Assembly: GCA_900315105.1 (NCBI GenBank)
Contig: OMXX01000026.1
Span: 11,485-75,484, forward strand
DNA length: 64,000 bases
Direction of reading: 5' to 3'
Source of the DNA: an uncultured Prevotellaceae bacterium
GTDB taxonomy: Bacteria > Bacteroidota > Bacteroidia > Bacteroidales > Bacteroidaceae
Positions 25,297 through 34,141 of the stretch are shown here, piece by piece. The first letter of the stretch is position 1. Each line of letters starts with the position of its first letter. The notes below the pieces were generated by a model. The model was given only the letters and a program-made list of their open reading frames with translations, ran no database searches and was not told the origin of the DNA. The position numbers and the translations under genes are program-made.

Positions 25297-26646
25297 ATGA
25301 ATATTTCATTAGAAAATCCAGAGAAGGTCAGCGGTGTTCTCACACTCGTTGTTGAGGAGGCTGATTTCGCAGGAGATGTAGAAAAGCAGCTTAAGGACTA
25401 TCGTAAGAAGGCTAATGTGCCAGGTTTCCGTCCAGGTCAGGCACCTATGGGGATGATCAAGCGTCAGGTAGGCGCACAGGTAAAGGTTGACGTTATCAAC
25501 CGTCTCGTTGGCGAGAAGCTTTATGACTATGTTCGTGAGAATAAGATCAATATGCTTGGCGAGCCAATGCCTCATCTCGGTGAGGAGCCAGTTGACCTCG
25601 ATGCAGCTGCACCTTACACTTTGAAGTTCGATATCGCTATCGCTCCAGAATTCAAAGCTGAACTTACAAAGAAGGATACTATTGTTTACTACGATATCAC
25701 AACTGATGATGCAATCGTTGACAAGCAGATAGAGGCTTTCGCAAGCCGTAGCGGTTCTTATCAGAAGGTTGATGAGTATCAGGATAACGACATGATCAAG
25801 GGCGATATCCGTGAGCTCAACGAGGATGGTAGCGCTAAGGAAGGCGGTATTACCGTTTCTCAGGCTTCAATGCTTCCTGCATATATCAAGGTTGACGACC
25901 AGAAGGCTCTCTTTCAGGGCTGTAAGGTTGGTGATGTTATCGTATTCAACCCAAAGAAGGCTTATCCAGAAAGCAACATAGAGATTTCTTCTCTTCTCAA
26001 GGTTTCTAAGGAAGAGGCTGAGAAGATCACATCTGATTTCTCATTCCAGGTTACAGAGATTTCCCGTTATCAGAAGCACGCTATCGACCAGGATCTCTTC
26101 GATCAGGTTTATGGCGAGGGCAATGTAAAGGATGAGGCTGATTTTCGCGCAAAGGTTGCTGAGGGTATCAAGGAGCAGATGGTTCAGAATGCTGACTTCC
26201 GTTTCCTCCAGGACGTTCGCAAGTATGTTGAGGGTAAGATCGGTGAGGTTAAGTATGCTGACGATCTCATGAAGCGTATCATGCTCGCAAACAACAAGGA
26301 CAAGGGTATGGAGTACGTAGAGAAGAACTACGAGGCTTCTATCAAGGAACTCACTTGGAGCCTTGCAAAGAACCAGATCGTTGAGGCTCAGAAGATCAAG
26401 GTTGACGATGCTGACGTTAAGGCTGTTGCTATCGACGTTACTCGTATGCAGTTTGCTCAGTATGGTATGACAAGCGTACCAGAGGAGTATCTCGAGCAGT
26501 ATGCTGAGGGTATGCTGAAGAACCGTGAGCAGGTTGACAACCTCGTTAATGCAGCTGTTGATCGCAAGCTTATGGCTGCTCTCAAGGATGTTGTCAAGCT
26601 CGACAAGAAGACTATCAGCTTCGAGGAGTTCGGTAAGCTCGATTAA
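25297..26646 (+). CDS. tig: Trigger factor, ribosome-associated chaperone
   Basis: Trigger factor binds nascent chains at the ribosome exit. The 449-residue protein shows the ribosome-binding signature GFRPGQAPMGMIKRQVG near residue 41, followed by the central domain and a long helical C-terminal domain typical of Bacteroidota trigger factors. The central PPIase-like part lacks clear FKBP residues, as is common in this phylum. Codon use is strongly biased (for example GAC/AAG/CTC), consistent with high expression. The stop codon is directly followed by the 191-bp inverted repeat element at 26647. Confidence 0.96.
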   Translation: MNISLENPEKVSGVLTLVVEEADFAGDVEKQLKDYRKKANVPGFRPGQAPMGMIKRQVGAQVKVDVINRLVGEKLYDYVRENKINMLGEPMPHLGEEPVDLDAAAPYTLKFDIAIAPEFKAELTKKDTIVYYDITTDDAIVDKQIEAFASRSGSYQKVDEYQDNDMIKGDIRELNEDGSAKEGGITVSQASMLPAYIKVDDQKALFQGCKVGDVIVFNPKKAYPESNIEISSLLKVSKEEAEKITSDFSFQVTEISRYQKHAIDQDLFDQVYGEGNVKDEADFRAKVAEGIKEQMVQNADFRFLQDVRKYVEGKIGEVKYADDLMKRIMLANNKDKGMEYVEKNYEASIKELTWSLAKNQIVEAQKIKVDDADVKAVAIDVTRMQFAQYGMTSVPEEYLEQYAEGMLKNREQVDNLVNAAVDRKLMAALKDVVKLDKKTISFEEFGKLD

Positions 26647-26837
26647 AAAAGCCTAACCAAGCCTTCCCAAAGGGAAGGATGTTAGATACAATAAATCCCT
26701 TATTCTTTCCGTTGTGGATTGAATAAGGGATTTTTGATTATATAATTAAAGCCGCTTGGATTGTTCGTCGTTATGAACCTTCTAAGCGGCATTTCTATAA
26801 AACATCCTTCCCTTTGGGAAGGCTTGGTTAGGCTTTT
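26647..26837. repeat. 191-bp element with perfect 37-bp inverted ends between tig and the Dabb gene
   Basis: Bases 26647-26683 and 26801-26837 are perfect reverse complements. Each arm contains its own palindrome CCTTCCCAAAGGGAAGG. The interior holds two further hairpins, at 26693-26733 and around 26748-26790 (GCCGCTT/AAGCGGC). The arms abut the stop codons of both convergent genes; the stop of the Dabb gene overlaps the right arm. Confidence 0.9.
26693..26733. terminator. Bidirectional terminator between tig and the Dabb gene
   Basis: AAATCCCTTATTC (26693-26705) pairs perfectly with GAATAAGGGATTT (26721-26733). The stem is flanked by A-rich and T-rich sequence, suitable for termination in both directions. 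Confidence 0.7.
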
Positions 26838-27141
26838 ATACCTCGTAATCCAAACACGTCCTGAGCACGGTATAAGGTCTTACCTTACCATCTGCTACAG
26901 CAACGTGAGCAGGATGAACGGCATAGCCCTTGAGAGCCTCCGGACTTTCAAGTGTGCTATCGAGCATTACGTCGCAGTTGCTTGAGTCAAGACGACCGCT
27001 TATGTTCACCTTGCACTCAAGAAGACCTGGAACCTTACCAACGAGTCCTTCAAGACCTTCCTTGATGCCAGCCTTTACTTTTTCCTTCTCCTCGGCACTA
27101 AGGTCCTCAGAGAGTTTCCATAGAATGATATGCTTTACCAT
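26836..27141 (-). CDS. Dabb-family (stress-responsive A/B barrel) small protein
   Basis: The 101-residue protein starts MVKHIILWKLSED and contains PGLLECKVN and the AVHPAHVAVA segment typical of Dabb dimeric alpha/beta-barrel proteins. Members bind or act on small hydrophobic molecules, but most bacterial ones have no assigned substrate. It is a single gene, convergent with tig. The stop codon lies within the 37-bp repeat arm, which suggests insertion occurred exactly at or near the native 3' end. Confidence 0.85.
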   Translation of the reverse strand: MVKHIILWKLSEDLSAEEKEKVKAGIKEGLEGLVGKVPGLLECKVNISGRLDSSNCDVMLDSTLESPEALKGYAVHPAHVAVADGKVRPYTVLRTCLDYEV

Positions 27142-27194
27142 AGTTGTTATGTCTTTTTAATGTTAATGATACTTTCCTGATTCCTTTTCAGTTC

Positions 27195-27250
27195 CGATTA
27201 TTGGGAACGGACTTGAAACGGACCTGAAACGGAGGTATAACGGACTTGCT
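27195..27250. repeat. ACGGACTTG-type tandem repeat
   Basis: Degenerate copies of ACGGACTTG/ACGGACCTG appear four times between the Dabb gene and the glycosyltransferase gene, similar to 5795-5845 and 35108-35157. Confidence 0.5.
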
Positions 27251-27251
27251 G

Positions 27252-28004
27252 TTATTCCTTTGGCAGAGCCGGGTATTTCCTTATCCAACCGTCGAGTCTG
27301 AGGCGCATAACGCCGAAGAAAGCCTCTCCGAATATTCCGCCGTTCATCTTTGACACACCTTCGCGTCTGTTGACGAAAATGACAGGAACTTCCTTGATTT
27401 TGAAACCGATCTTATATGCCGTGAATTTCATTTCAATCTGGAAGGCATAGCCCTTGAAGCGAATCTTGTCGAGTTCTATTGTCTCAAGGACCTTGCGCTT
27501 GTAGCACTTGAATCCGGCTGTCGTGTCGTGAACCTTGAAACCGGTAATGAACCTCACGTATTTTGATGCGAAATAGCTCATCAGTACGCGACCGATAGGC
27601 CAGTTTACTACATTCACACCGCTAACGTATCGGCTTCCGATAGCCACGTCATAGCCTTCGTCGTGACAGGCTGCGTAGAGACGAGGAACATCGTTAGGAT
27701 CATGGCTGAAATCGGCATCCATCTCGAAGATATAGTCGTAGTTGTGCTCCAAAGCCCATTTGAAGCCTTTTATATATGCTGTTCCAAGTCCCAGCTTGCC
27801 GGAACGCTCCAAGATGAAAAGTCTGTCCTTGAATTCCGTGTCAATGAGTCCGTGTACGATTTTTGCCGTTCCGTCAGGAGAACCGTCGTCAATTACGAGG
27901 ATATGAAAACTCTTCTCCAAACCATAAATGGCGCGGATTATCTTCTCTATGTTTTCCTTCTCGTTGTAAGTCGGAATTATGATTATGCTATCGCTTTTTT
28001 CCAA
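27252..28004 (-). CDS. Polyprenol-phosphate mannose synthase-like family 2 glycosyltransferase
   Basis: The enzyme probably transfers a hexose from a nucleotide donor to polyprenyl phosphate at the inner membrane. GT2 motifs include SIIIIPTYNEKENIEKIIRA, LVIDDGSPDGT, the metal-binding DAD in FEMDADFSHDP, GSRYVSG, and KRKVLETI. The frame is open to 28037, but the first TTG there falls in a CTTTGCG-rich intergenic repeat. I favour the TTG at 28004, giving MEKSDSIIIIPTYNEK. No membrane spans are visible, as in soluble DPM1-type enzymes. A good promoter lies at 28098-28128. Confidence 0.88.
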   Translation of the reverse strand: MEKSDSIIIIPTYNEKENIEKIIRAIYGLEKSFHILVIDDGSPDGTAKIVHGLIDTEFKDRLFILERSGKLGLGTAYIKGFKWALEHNYDYIFEMDADFSHDPNDVPRLYAACHDEGYDVAIGSRYVSGVNVVNWPIGRVLMSYFASKYVRFITGFKVHDTTAGFKCYKRKVLETIELDKIRFKGYAFQIEMKFTAYKIGFKIKEVPVIFVNRREGVSKMNGGIFGEAFFGVMRLRLDGWIRKYPALPKE

Positions 28005-28097
28005 TTCTCTATTTATTTTTTTAACGCCAAGTCGCAAAGTTTTTCAATATATGCGCTTCCGTGTCTTTGCGTTTGAACATTTTTTATTTTCAAGGTG

Positions 28098-28128
28098 CAA
28101 AGATAGTAATTTCCGTTAATTTATCAAA
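28098..28128 (-). promoter_or_regulatory. Promoter of the glycosyltransferase gene
   Basis: On the minus strand TTTG (28125-28128) and TATCTTTG (28098-28105) are 19 bases apart. A -7 box for mfd, TAACTTTG at 28180-28187, lies on the other strand in the same gap. Confidence 0.6.
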
Positions 28129-28277
28129 ACTTTCTTGTTCTTTTATCATATTTTATTCTTATATTAAGAGATTTTTTGTTAACTTTGCACTCAAAATGGA
28201 AAATGGGTGTCGCTTCAAAGGCGATATGTGTTGTTTTCTTCGTGCAAAGTGTGAAGATGCTTAGCACCTGATTTGCA

Positions 28278-31200
28278 ATGGAAATACAGAAACTATTATC
28301 CCACTATGCCAAGCAACCGCAGTTGAAGGCGTTGGCGAAGGCACTTGACAGCAAGCGAATCAAGACCGTAGGAATCGATGGTCTTGCGGGATCGTCGTGC
28401 CCTCTGGTATTTGCTTCCATTGCAAATAAGATAGAAAATCCTGTTGTTTTTATTCTTAGGGATGCCGATGAGGCCGGCTATTTCTATCATGATCTGATGC
28501 AGTTGAATGCACCAGCTCTTTTCTTCCCTTCAAGCTATAGGCGTGCCGTGAAATACGGCCAGAGAGATGCTGCAAACGAGATTCTCCGTACAGAGGTTCT
28601 CTCGGCTCTTTCATCGTTTGGTAAACCAAAGGACGGTTTGCCTTCTGAGGCTGCCGATGATGCCGATGAGCAGTCTGGCTCCCTTCCTGTGGGAGAGGAG
28701 ACTGGGAGAGGCCTTTCCTCTCTCTTCATCGTCACCTATCCTTCTGCCCTTGCAGAAATGGCTGTGGATAAGACTATCCTTGATGACCGTACAATACATC
28801 TTTCCGTAGGACAGAGAATCGATATCACGGACGTTCAGCATCAGTTGCGCGACCTCGGTTTCCGTATGCAGGATTACGTATATGAACCGGGGCAGTTTGC
28901 TGTTCGCGGAAGCATTCTCGATGTTTATTCATTCTCAAACGACCTGCCTTTCCGTCTTGATTTCTTCGGTGATGAGATTGAGACGATACGCACATTCCAG
29001 ATTGAGGATCAGCTCTCAGCCGACAAGCGCAAGGAAATCGACATTGTGCCGGAACTCGCTGCCTTCTCAGAGAAGAAAGTGCCTCTGACCGAGTTCCTGC
29101 CAGAGGGTAGTATGCTTGTTAGCCACGATATGAACTTTGTCGTTGATGTCGTAGGCAAGACATTCGATGAAGGCTTCTCTTCGCAGGCAATGAACGACAG
29201 AATGGCGGGTGCTACCGAACAGGAGCAGGAGGAGATACGTCGTGAGATGAACGCCCAGATGAATCTGTGTCCGGCTTCACGGTTCAACCAGAGCATAGCC
29301 AAGTTCAAGCAAATCAATATCAAGGAGACCTCTGCGCAGAAGGATGACAAGGACGTTTTCGATGCTTCCTTCCATTTCTTCATGTCTGCCCAGCCTCTTA
29401 TCCATAAGAACTTCGATCTCCTTTCACAGACCTTTGAGGATTATATCCTACAGAACTTCAAGATATACATTCTTTCCGATTCGCATAAGCAGGTAGAGCG
29501 TATCAGAAGCATTCTCACCGCTCCTGTTGCCGAGTCAAAGCGAGTAAGGGTTGATGCTGAGGCTATTGGCGAGATTTCAAAGACTCTTCACGAGGGATTC
29601 GTGGATAACGACCTCAGCCTCTGTCTCTTCACCGACCACCAGATATTCGAGCGTTTCCATAAGTACAACCTCCGTACTCAGTCGGCTCGTGCCGGTAAGA
29701 TGGCACTTACGATGAAGGAGCTTCAGGAAATGGAGCCGGGTGACTTTGTTGTTCATGTTGACTACGGAATCGGTAAGTTTGCCGGACTTGTCCGTGTGCC
29801 TGTAGGGGATTCCTTCAAGGAGGTTATCCGAATCGTATATCAGGGCAACGACAAGGTGGATGTGTCTATCCACTCGCTCTATAAGATTTCGAAGTACAAG
29901 CGTTCAGATACAGGTGAGGCGCCTCGTCTCTCAACCCTTGGCACAGGTGCTTGGGATCGCCTCAAGGAGAAGGCGAAGAAGCGTATCAAGGATATCGCCC
30001 GCGATCTTATCAAGCTCTATGCAAAACGTCGTCATGAGATTGGATTTGCATTCTCTCAGGATTCATATCTCCAGCACGAACTTGAAGGCTCTTTCTTGTA
30101 TGAAGATACCCCTGACCAGATGAAGGCAACGGCTGAGGTGAAGGCCGATATGGAGAGCAAGCGCCCTATGGACCGCCTTGTGTGTGGTGATGTGGGCTTC
30201 GGAAAGACGGAGGTTGCTGTTCGTGCTGCTTTCAAGGCGGCTTGCGATTCAAAGCAGGTGGCTGTACTCGTGCCTACCACGGTTTTGGCTTTCCAGCATT
30301 ACCAGACCTTCCGCGACCGTATGGCAAACCTTCCTGTGCGTGTGGATTATCTCACCCGTGCTCGTTCGGCAAAGCATACAAAGCAGATTCTCGCAGATCT
30401 TGCCGATGGTAAGATTGATATCCTCGTGGGTACTCATAAACTGCTTGGAAAGGCTGTGAAATGGCATGACATTGGTCTGCTGATTATTGACGAGGAACAG
30501 AAATTCGGTGTCTCTACAAAGGAGAAACTTCGTCAGTTGAAGACGAATATTGATACTCTTACGATGTCGGCTACGCCTATTCCTCGCACTCTTCAGTTCT
30601 CTTTGATGGGTGCCCGTGACATGAGTATCATGCGTACGCCGCCGCCAAACCGCTATCCTATTCAGACAGAGGTGACCACGTTCTCTGTCGAGACAATCAT
30701 TGATGCTATCAATTTTGAGATGTCAAGAAACGGTCAGGTGTATTTCGTGAATGACCGTATCTCGAACCTTGAGGAACTTGGCCGCATAATAGAGAAGCAT
30801 ATTCCTGACTGTCGTGTGGCGATAGGTCATGGTCGTATGACTCCTGAGAGTCTTGAGAAGATTGTGATGGGATTCATGAACCACGACTATGACGTTCTGC
30901 TATCAACAACAATCGTGGAGAACGGTATTGACGTGCCTAATGCCAATACTATCATTATCAATGATGCGCATCGCTTCGGACTCTCCGACCTCCATCAGAT
31001 GCGTGGTCGTGTGGGCAGAAGCAACCGAAAGGCGTTCTGCTATCTCATGGCTCCGCCACTCTCGTATCTTCCAACTGAGTCTCGCAGAAGACTTGAGGCT
31101 CTTGAGACATTCTCCGACCTTGGTTCTGGCTTCAACCTCGCCATGCAGGATCTCGACATTCGTGGTGCTGGTAATCTTCTCGGTGCAGAGCAGTCGGGAT

Positions 31201-31790
31201 TCATGGAGGATCTTGGCTATGAGACCTATCAGAAAATTCTCTCTCAGGCAGTCAACGAACTAAAGAACGACGAGTTCCAGGATCTCTATGCCGACCAGAT
31301 GGCAGAGGGCGAGAAGTTGTCGGGTGAGGATTTCGTTGATGATTGTAATATCGAATCCGACCTTGAGATGTACTTCCCTGACACATACGTTCCGGGCAGT
31401 TCAGAGCGTATGCTCCTATATCGTGAACTTGACAAGATTGAGACGGATGACGACCTCAACGCCTATCGTCAGCGATTGGAGGACAGGTTCGGTCCTGTGC
31501 CTTCCGAGGGCGAGGAATTGCTTCAGGTGGTTATGCTTCGTAGGTTAGGCCGCTCATTGGGTTGTGAGAAGATTATCCTCAAGCAGCACCTCATGCAGAT
31601 GCAGTTCGTGTCTCGTCAGGATAGCGTGTTCTACAAGTCGGAGGTCTTTGGCAAGATACTGAATTATGTAGGCTACCACCCACGTGTATGTGATTTGAAG
31701 GTGGTGGGTGGCAAGAACCGCCTTGCAATCAAGATGATTGATTCTGTAAGCTCAGCCGTTAAGGTTTTGAGGAAGATGAAAAATCCATAA
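28278..31790 (+). CDS. mfd: Transcription-repair coupling factor Mfd
   Basis: Mfd displaces stalled RNA polymerase and recruits nucleotide-excision repair. The 1170-residue protein has a UvrB-like N-terminal part, the RNA-polymerase-interaction domain near residues 490-560 (GDFVVHVDYGIGKFAGL), and a RecG-like motor with CGDVGFGKTEVAVRAAF, LIIDEEQKFGV, SATPIPRTL and QMRGRVGRS. The C-terminal TRCF domain is complete. Residues 132-146 (QSGSLPVGEETGRG) are encoded by a diverged 40-nt palindromic unit (28674-28713), placed between LSSFGKPKDG and SLFIVTYPSALAEM in the N-terminal domain, where homologues would normally be continuous. This shows the repeat is not restricted to cob genes. Confidence 0.97.
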   Translation: MEIQKLLSHYAKQPQLKALAKALDSKRIKTVGIDGLAGSSCPLVFASIANKIENPVVFILRDADEAGYFYHDLMQLNAPALFFPSSYRRAVKYGQRDAANEILRTEVLSALSSFGKPKDGLPSEAADDADEQSGSLPVGEETGRGLSSLFIVTYPSALAEMAVDKTILDDRTIHLSVGQRIDITDVQHQLRDLGFRMQDYVYEPGQFAVRGSILDVYSFSNDLPFRLDFFGDEIETIRTFQIEDQLSADKRKEIDIVPELAAFSEKKVPLTEFLPEGSMLVSHDMNFVVDVVGKTFDEGFSSQAMNDRMAGATEQEQEEIRREMNAQMNLCPASRFNQSIAKFKQINIKETSAQKDDKDVFDASFHFFMSAQPLIHKNFDLLSQTFEDYILQNFKIYILSDSHKQVERIRSILTAPVAESKRVRVDAEAIGEISKTLHEGFVDNDLSLCLFTDHQIFERFHKYNLRTQSARAGKMALTMKELQEMEPGDFVVHVDYGIGKFAGLVRVPVGDSFKEVIRIVYQGNDKVDVSIHSLYKISKYKRSDTGEAPRLSTLGTGAWDRLKEKAKKRIKDIARDLIKLYAKRRHEIGFAFSQDSYLQHELEGSFLYEDTPDQMKATAEVKADMESKRPMDRLVCGDVGFGKTEVAVRAAFKAACDSKQVAVLVPTTVLAFQHYQTFRDRMANLPVRVDYLTRARSAKHTKQILADLADGKIDILVGTHKLLGKAVKWHDIGLLIIDEEQKFGVSTKEKLRQLKTNIDTLTMSATPIPRTLQFSLMGARDMSIMRTPPPNRYPIQTEVTTFSVETIIDAINFEMSRNGQVYFVNDRISNLEELGRIIEKHIPDCRVAIGHGRMTPESLEKIVMGFMNHDYDVLLSTTIVENGIDVPNANTIIINDAHRFGLSDLHQMRGRVGRSNRKAFCYLMAPPLSYLPTESRRRLEALETFSDLGSGFNLAMQDLDIRGAGNLLGAEQSGFMEDLGYETYQKILSQAVNELKNDEFQDLYADQMAEGEKLSGEDFVDDCNIESDLEMYFPDTYVPGSSERMLLYRELDKIETDDDLNAYRQRLEDRFGPVPSEGEELLQVVMLRRLGRSLGCEKIILKQHLMQMQFVSRQDSVFYKSEVFGKILNYVGYHPRVCDLKVVGGKNRLAIKMIDSVSSAVKVLRKMKNP
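28674..28713. repeat. Diverged 40-nt palindromic unit inside mfd
   Basis: Length is exactly 40 bases and alignment to the 15899-15938 unit is collinear with about ten differences, starting TCTGGCTCCC and ending GGGAGAGGCC. It is in frame. No inverted partner is seen nearby. Confidence 0.75.
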
Positions 31791-31796
31791 CATTAT

Positions 31797-31920
31797 TTAC
31801 TATTTATGAATTTACTATTTACTATTTATTTACGATTTGAATTATGTACTATTTATCGCAAGAAAAAAAATAGTAAATAGCAAAAACAAATAGTAAATAG
31901 TACATCGCTAAATAGTAAAT
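31797..31920. repeat. AT-rich inverted copies of ATAGTAAATAG before the symporter gene
   Basis: TACTATTTAT-type units on the left and ATAGTAAATAG-type units on the right form a long imperfect inverted repeat around 31860. The symporter ATG at 31921 immediately follows a last AATAGTAAAT copy. The same motif occurs in frame inside the gene at 45766 (46086-46116). Confidence 0.7.
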
Positions 31921-33387
31921 ATGATAGTTCTCGTAACCATTCTTTCATATTTCGTTGTATTGACTCTCTACAGTCGCTTTGTAACTGGCAGGAAATCAAG
32001 CAACGAGGCTTTCTTTCGTGGCAATCGCAAGTCGCCTTGGTATATGGTGGCATTCGGTATGGTCGGGGCAAGTATCTCGGGCATTACGTTCGTATCAGTT
32101 CCGGGCATGGTGATGAAGTCGGGAATGGCATATCTACAAACCTGCATAGGCTTCATCTTCGGGTATATAGCGGTGGCTTTTATTCTTCTTCCGATCTATT
32201 ACAAACTGAATCTCACAACAATCTATACGTTTCTTCGTGACAGGGTGGGGCAGAGTGGCTACAAGACTGGCGCTTCGTTCTTTCTTCTTTCAAAAATGAC
32301 AGGCGCAGCGGCTCGTTTCTATGTTGTCTGCATGCTTCTGAATGATTATGTCATAGGTCCTATGTGCCCTTCCGTTAATAGCACCTTGCTGTTCTCCGTC
32401 ATTGTCCTTGCTATGGTTGCCCTTATCTGGCTCTATACCAAGAGCGGCGGCATTAAGACGCTGGTGTGGACCGATACGCTCCAGACAATCTGTATGTTCA
32501 CCGCCCTTCTGCTCATCATCTACAACGTGGTCAATTCTCTCGGAATGAGCTTTTCTGATGCTGCTCAGGCTGTTTGGGATTCTCCGATGGGATTGCATAC
32601 CGTATCTTTCGATTTCGTCAGTATACTGTCTGGCGTTTTCATCGTTATCGTGATGACCGGACTTGATCAGGACATGATGCAGAAGAACCTTACCTGTCGC
32701 TCGCTTCGTGATGCGCAGAAGGATATGTGCAGCTATGGTGTGGCTTTCGTTCCTGCCAATCTCCTGTTCCTGTGCCTCGGTGTCCTTCTCGTTCTCTTGA
32801 CCTCAAAGATGGGGATGGCTTTGCCTGCTTCCGGAGATGACCTCCTTCCTATGTTTGCCGCAACAGGAGTGCTGGGAATGCCTGTTGTCGTGCTCTTCAC
32901 CATCGGAATCATGGCTGCCTCGTTCTCAAGTGCCGATTCTGCGCTTACCGCTCTCACCACCACCTATTGCGTGGATATTCGTGAGCGTGCTGATGATGAA
33001 CGCCTTCGTCATCGTGTGCACATCGCCATGGCCGTTGTCTTCGCGCTCTGTATCCTTGCCTTCCGAGCATTCAATTCCACGAGTCTCATTGATGCCATCT
33101 ACATCATGTGCTCTTACACTTACGGTCCGCTCCTCGGATTGTTTGCCTATGCGCTGACCACTTCCCCGAAAACTTCATCCAACACCCAACACCCATCACC
33201 TAACACCCATCGCCTCACCCCTGTCATCTGCATAGCCTCACCCCTCATCTGCTATGCCCTTGAATATCTCTGCACAACCCACTTCTCCTACCACTTTGGC
33301 TATGAACTGCTGATGATCAACGGGGCAATAACCTACTTGGGGCTATGCTTATTGCGAATTGCTAATAGCAAACGCTCTTTTTCCTGA
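31921..33387 (+). CDS. Sodium:solute symporter (SSS family)
   Basis: The 488-residue inner-membrane protein has about 13 predicted spans and SSS-family features (GRKSSNEAFFRGNRKSPWYMVAFGMVGASISG, split here for length: GRKSSNEAFFRG and GMVGASISGITFVSVPG), plus SFSSADSALTALTTTY near residue 340. The substrate, possibly a sugar, sialic-acid-like compound or amino acid, cannot be read off. Residues 420-432 (SNTQHPSPNTHRLTP) come from AACACCC/CATCACC repeats in the loop before the last two spans. The C-terminal 224 bases occur again at 34821-35044, after a two-gene cassette. Confidence 0.9.
   Translation: MIVLVTILSYFVVLTLYSRFVTGRKSSNEAFFRGNRKSPWYMVAFGMVGASISGITFVSVPGMVMKSGMAYLQTCIGFIFGYIAVAFILLPIYYKLNLTTIYTFLRDRVGQSGYKTGASFFLLSKMTGAAARFYVVCMLLNDYVIGPMCPSVNSTLLFSVIVLAMVALIWLYTKSGGIKTLVWTDTLQTICMFTALLLIIYNVVNSLGMSFSDAAQAVWDSPMGLHTVSFDFVSILSGVFIVIVMTGLDQDMMQKNLTCRSLRDAQKDMCSYGVAFVPANLLFLCLGVLLVLLTSKMGMALPASGDDLLPMFAATGVLGMPVVVLFTIGIMAASFSSADSALTALTTTYCVDIRERADDERLRHRVHIAMAVVFALCILAFRAFNSTSLIDAIYIMCSYTYGPLLGLFAYALTTSPKTSSNTQHPSPNTHRLTPVICIASPLICYALEYLCTTHFSYHFGYELLMINGAITYLGLCLLRIANSKRSFS
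33100..33323 (+). repeat. Direct repeat, upstream copy (symporter 3' end)
   Basis: This 224-base segment matches 34821-35044 with five mismatches (offset 1721). It covers the penultimate spans of the symporter, including the AACACCC repeat-encoded loop. After position 33323 the two copies diverge, ending in GAITYLGLCLLRIANSKRSFS here and GALTYLGLRVIKA in the downstream copy. Confidence 0.92.
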
Positions 33388-33391
33388 TAAT

Positions 33392-33424
33392 ATTTGGAAG
33401 TATCAGATATTTTGTATATTTTTG
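33392..33424 (+). promoter_or_regulatory. Promoter of the two-gene cassette
   Basis: TTTG (33392-33395) and TATTTTTG are 20 bases apart and resemble the candidate-RNA promoter at 17561. The box overlaps AGTATCAGATAT (33399-33410), which recurs at 33537-33548 inside overlapping palindromes (CAGTATCAGATACTG and CAGATACTGGTATCTG, 33536-33557). A regulator could bind both. Confidence 0.6.
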
Positions 33425-33595
33425 CAAACAGAAATATGAACATTTAATTATTAACCCTTAAAACGTAATATTAAGAAACAGAAAGTATAAATTTGAATAA
33501 ACCAGACGAACGGTAACGTTCCCCTTGTGCGGATTCAGTATCAGATACTGGTATCTGCAAGATAATATTTTTTGTATTGACAATAATTGATAGTT

Positions 33596-34141
33596 ATGGA
33601 AAACATATTCTTAATAAAATGGTATGGTCCATTTGCAAGTCTTGATAATGTTAAACAATGGGAAAAAAAGCAGACTTTCAAATGTTCTTTATATCTTTTG
33701 CATGGCAAAGAAAAATATGCCAAGACCAGTGAGAAGTATTATTGTGGGATGTCAATTCGAAGTGTCTATAAACGTTTATGTGATAAAGGACATCATATTG
33801 AAGAAATCCAAGCACGATTAATCTCAATATATGTGGGTTGTTTAGCTCATACAGATAATCCTTCAAGAGAACAGGTAAAACTTGCAGAAAAAGTAATTAC
33901 TGCAAATTTGACGTATTTTGCAGGGGCGGATAATGTTCTTAATGCTATTAATACTTATTTTCCATGCAAAAATGTATATGTAATTAATGAATGGTGGAAG
34001 AAGGATGGTATGTCAATTTGGCAAAGACAACCAAAGAACTCTCCATCAAATATTATTCCTGATGTTATAGTCTGGCATTACAATTGTAATGGAGGAAATG
34101 ATTTGTTAGGTTGTAAGAAATCAAAATCGCTTGTAAAATGA
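33596..34141 (+). CDS. GIY-YIG-nuclease-like small protein
   Basis: The 181-residue protein starts at the ATG at 33596 (MENIFLIKWYGPF). Its segment CSLYLLHGKEKYAKTSEKYY followed by CGMSIRSVYKRLCDKGH matches the spacing of a GIY-YIG domain: a Leu-Tyr-Leu start, a Tyr-Tyr-x-Gly-x-Ser core, then an arginine-containing helix. A later conserved Glu/Asn pair would be needed for activity and I cannot pinpoint it. The gene lies between two copies of the symporter 3' end and overlaps the next gene by four bases. The low GC content differs from the flanks. A role in mobility or defence is conjecture. Confidence 0.55.
   Translation: MENIFLIKWYGPFASLDNVKQWEKKQTFKCSLYLLHGKEKYAKTSEKYYCGMSIRSVYKRLCDKGHHIEEIQARLISIYVGCLAHTDNPSREQVKLAEKVITANLTYFAGADNVLNAINTYFPCKNVYVINEWWKKDGMSIWQRQPKNSPSNIIPDVIVWHYNCNGGNDLLGCKKSKSLVK

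Noticed and set aside
28005..28037. Longer N-terminus for the GT2 enzyme
   Set aside because: The extra codons fall in a CTTTGCG-type intergenic repeat and precede the conserved start of the family.
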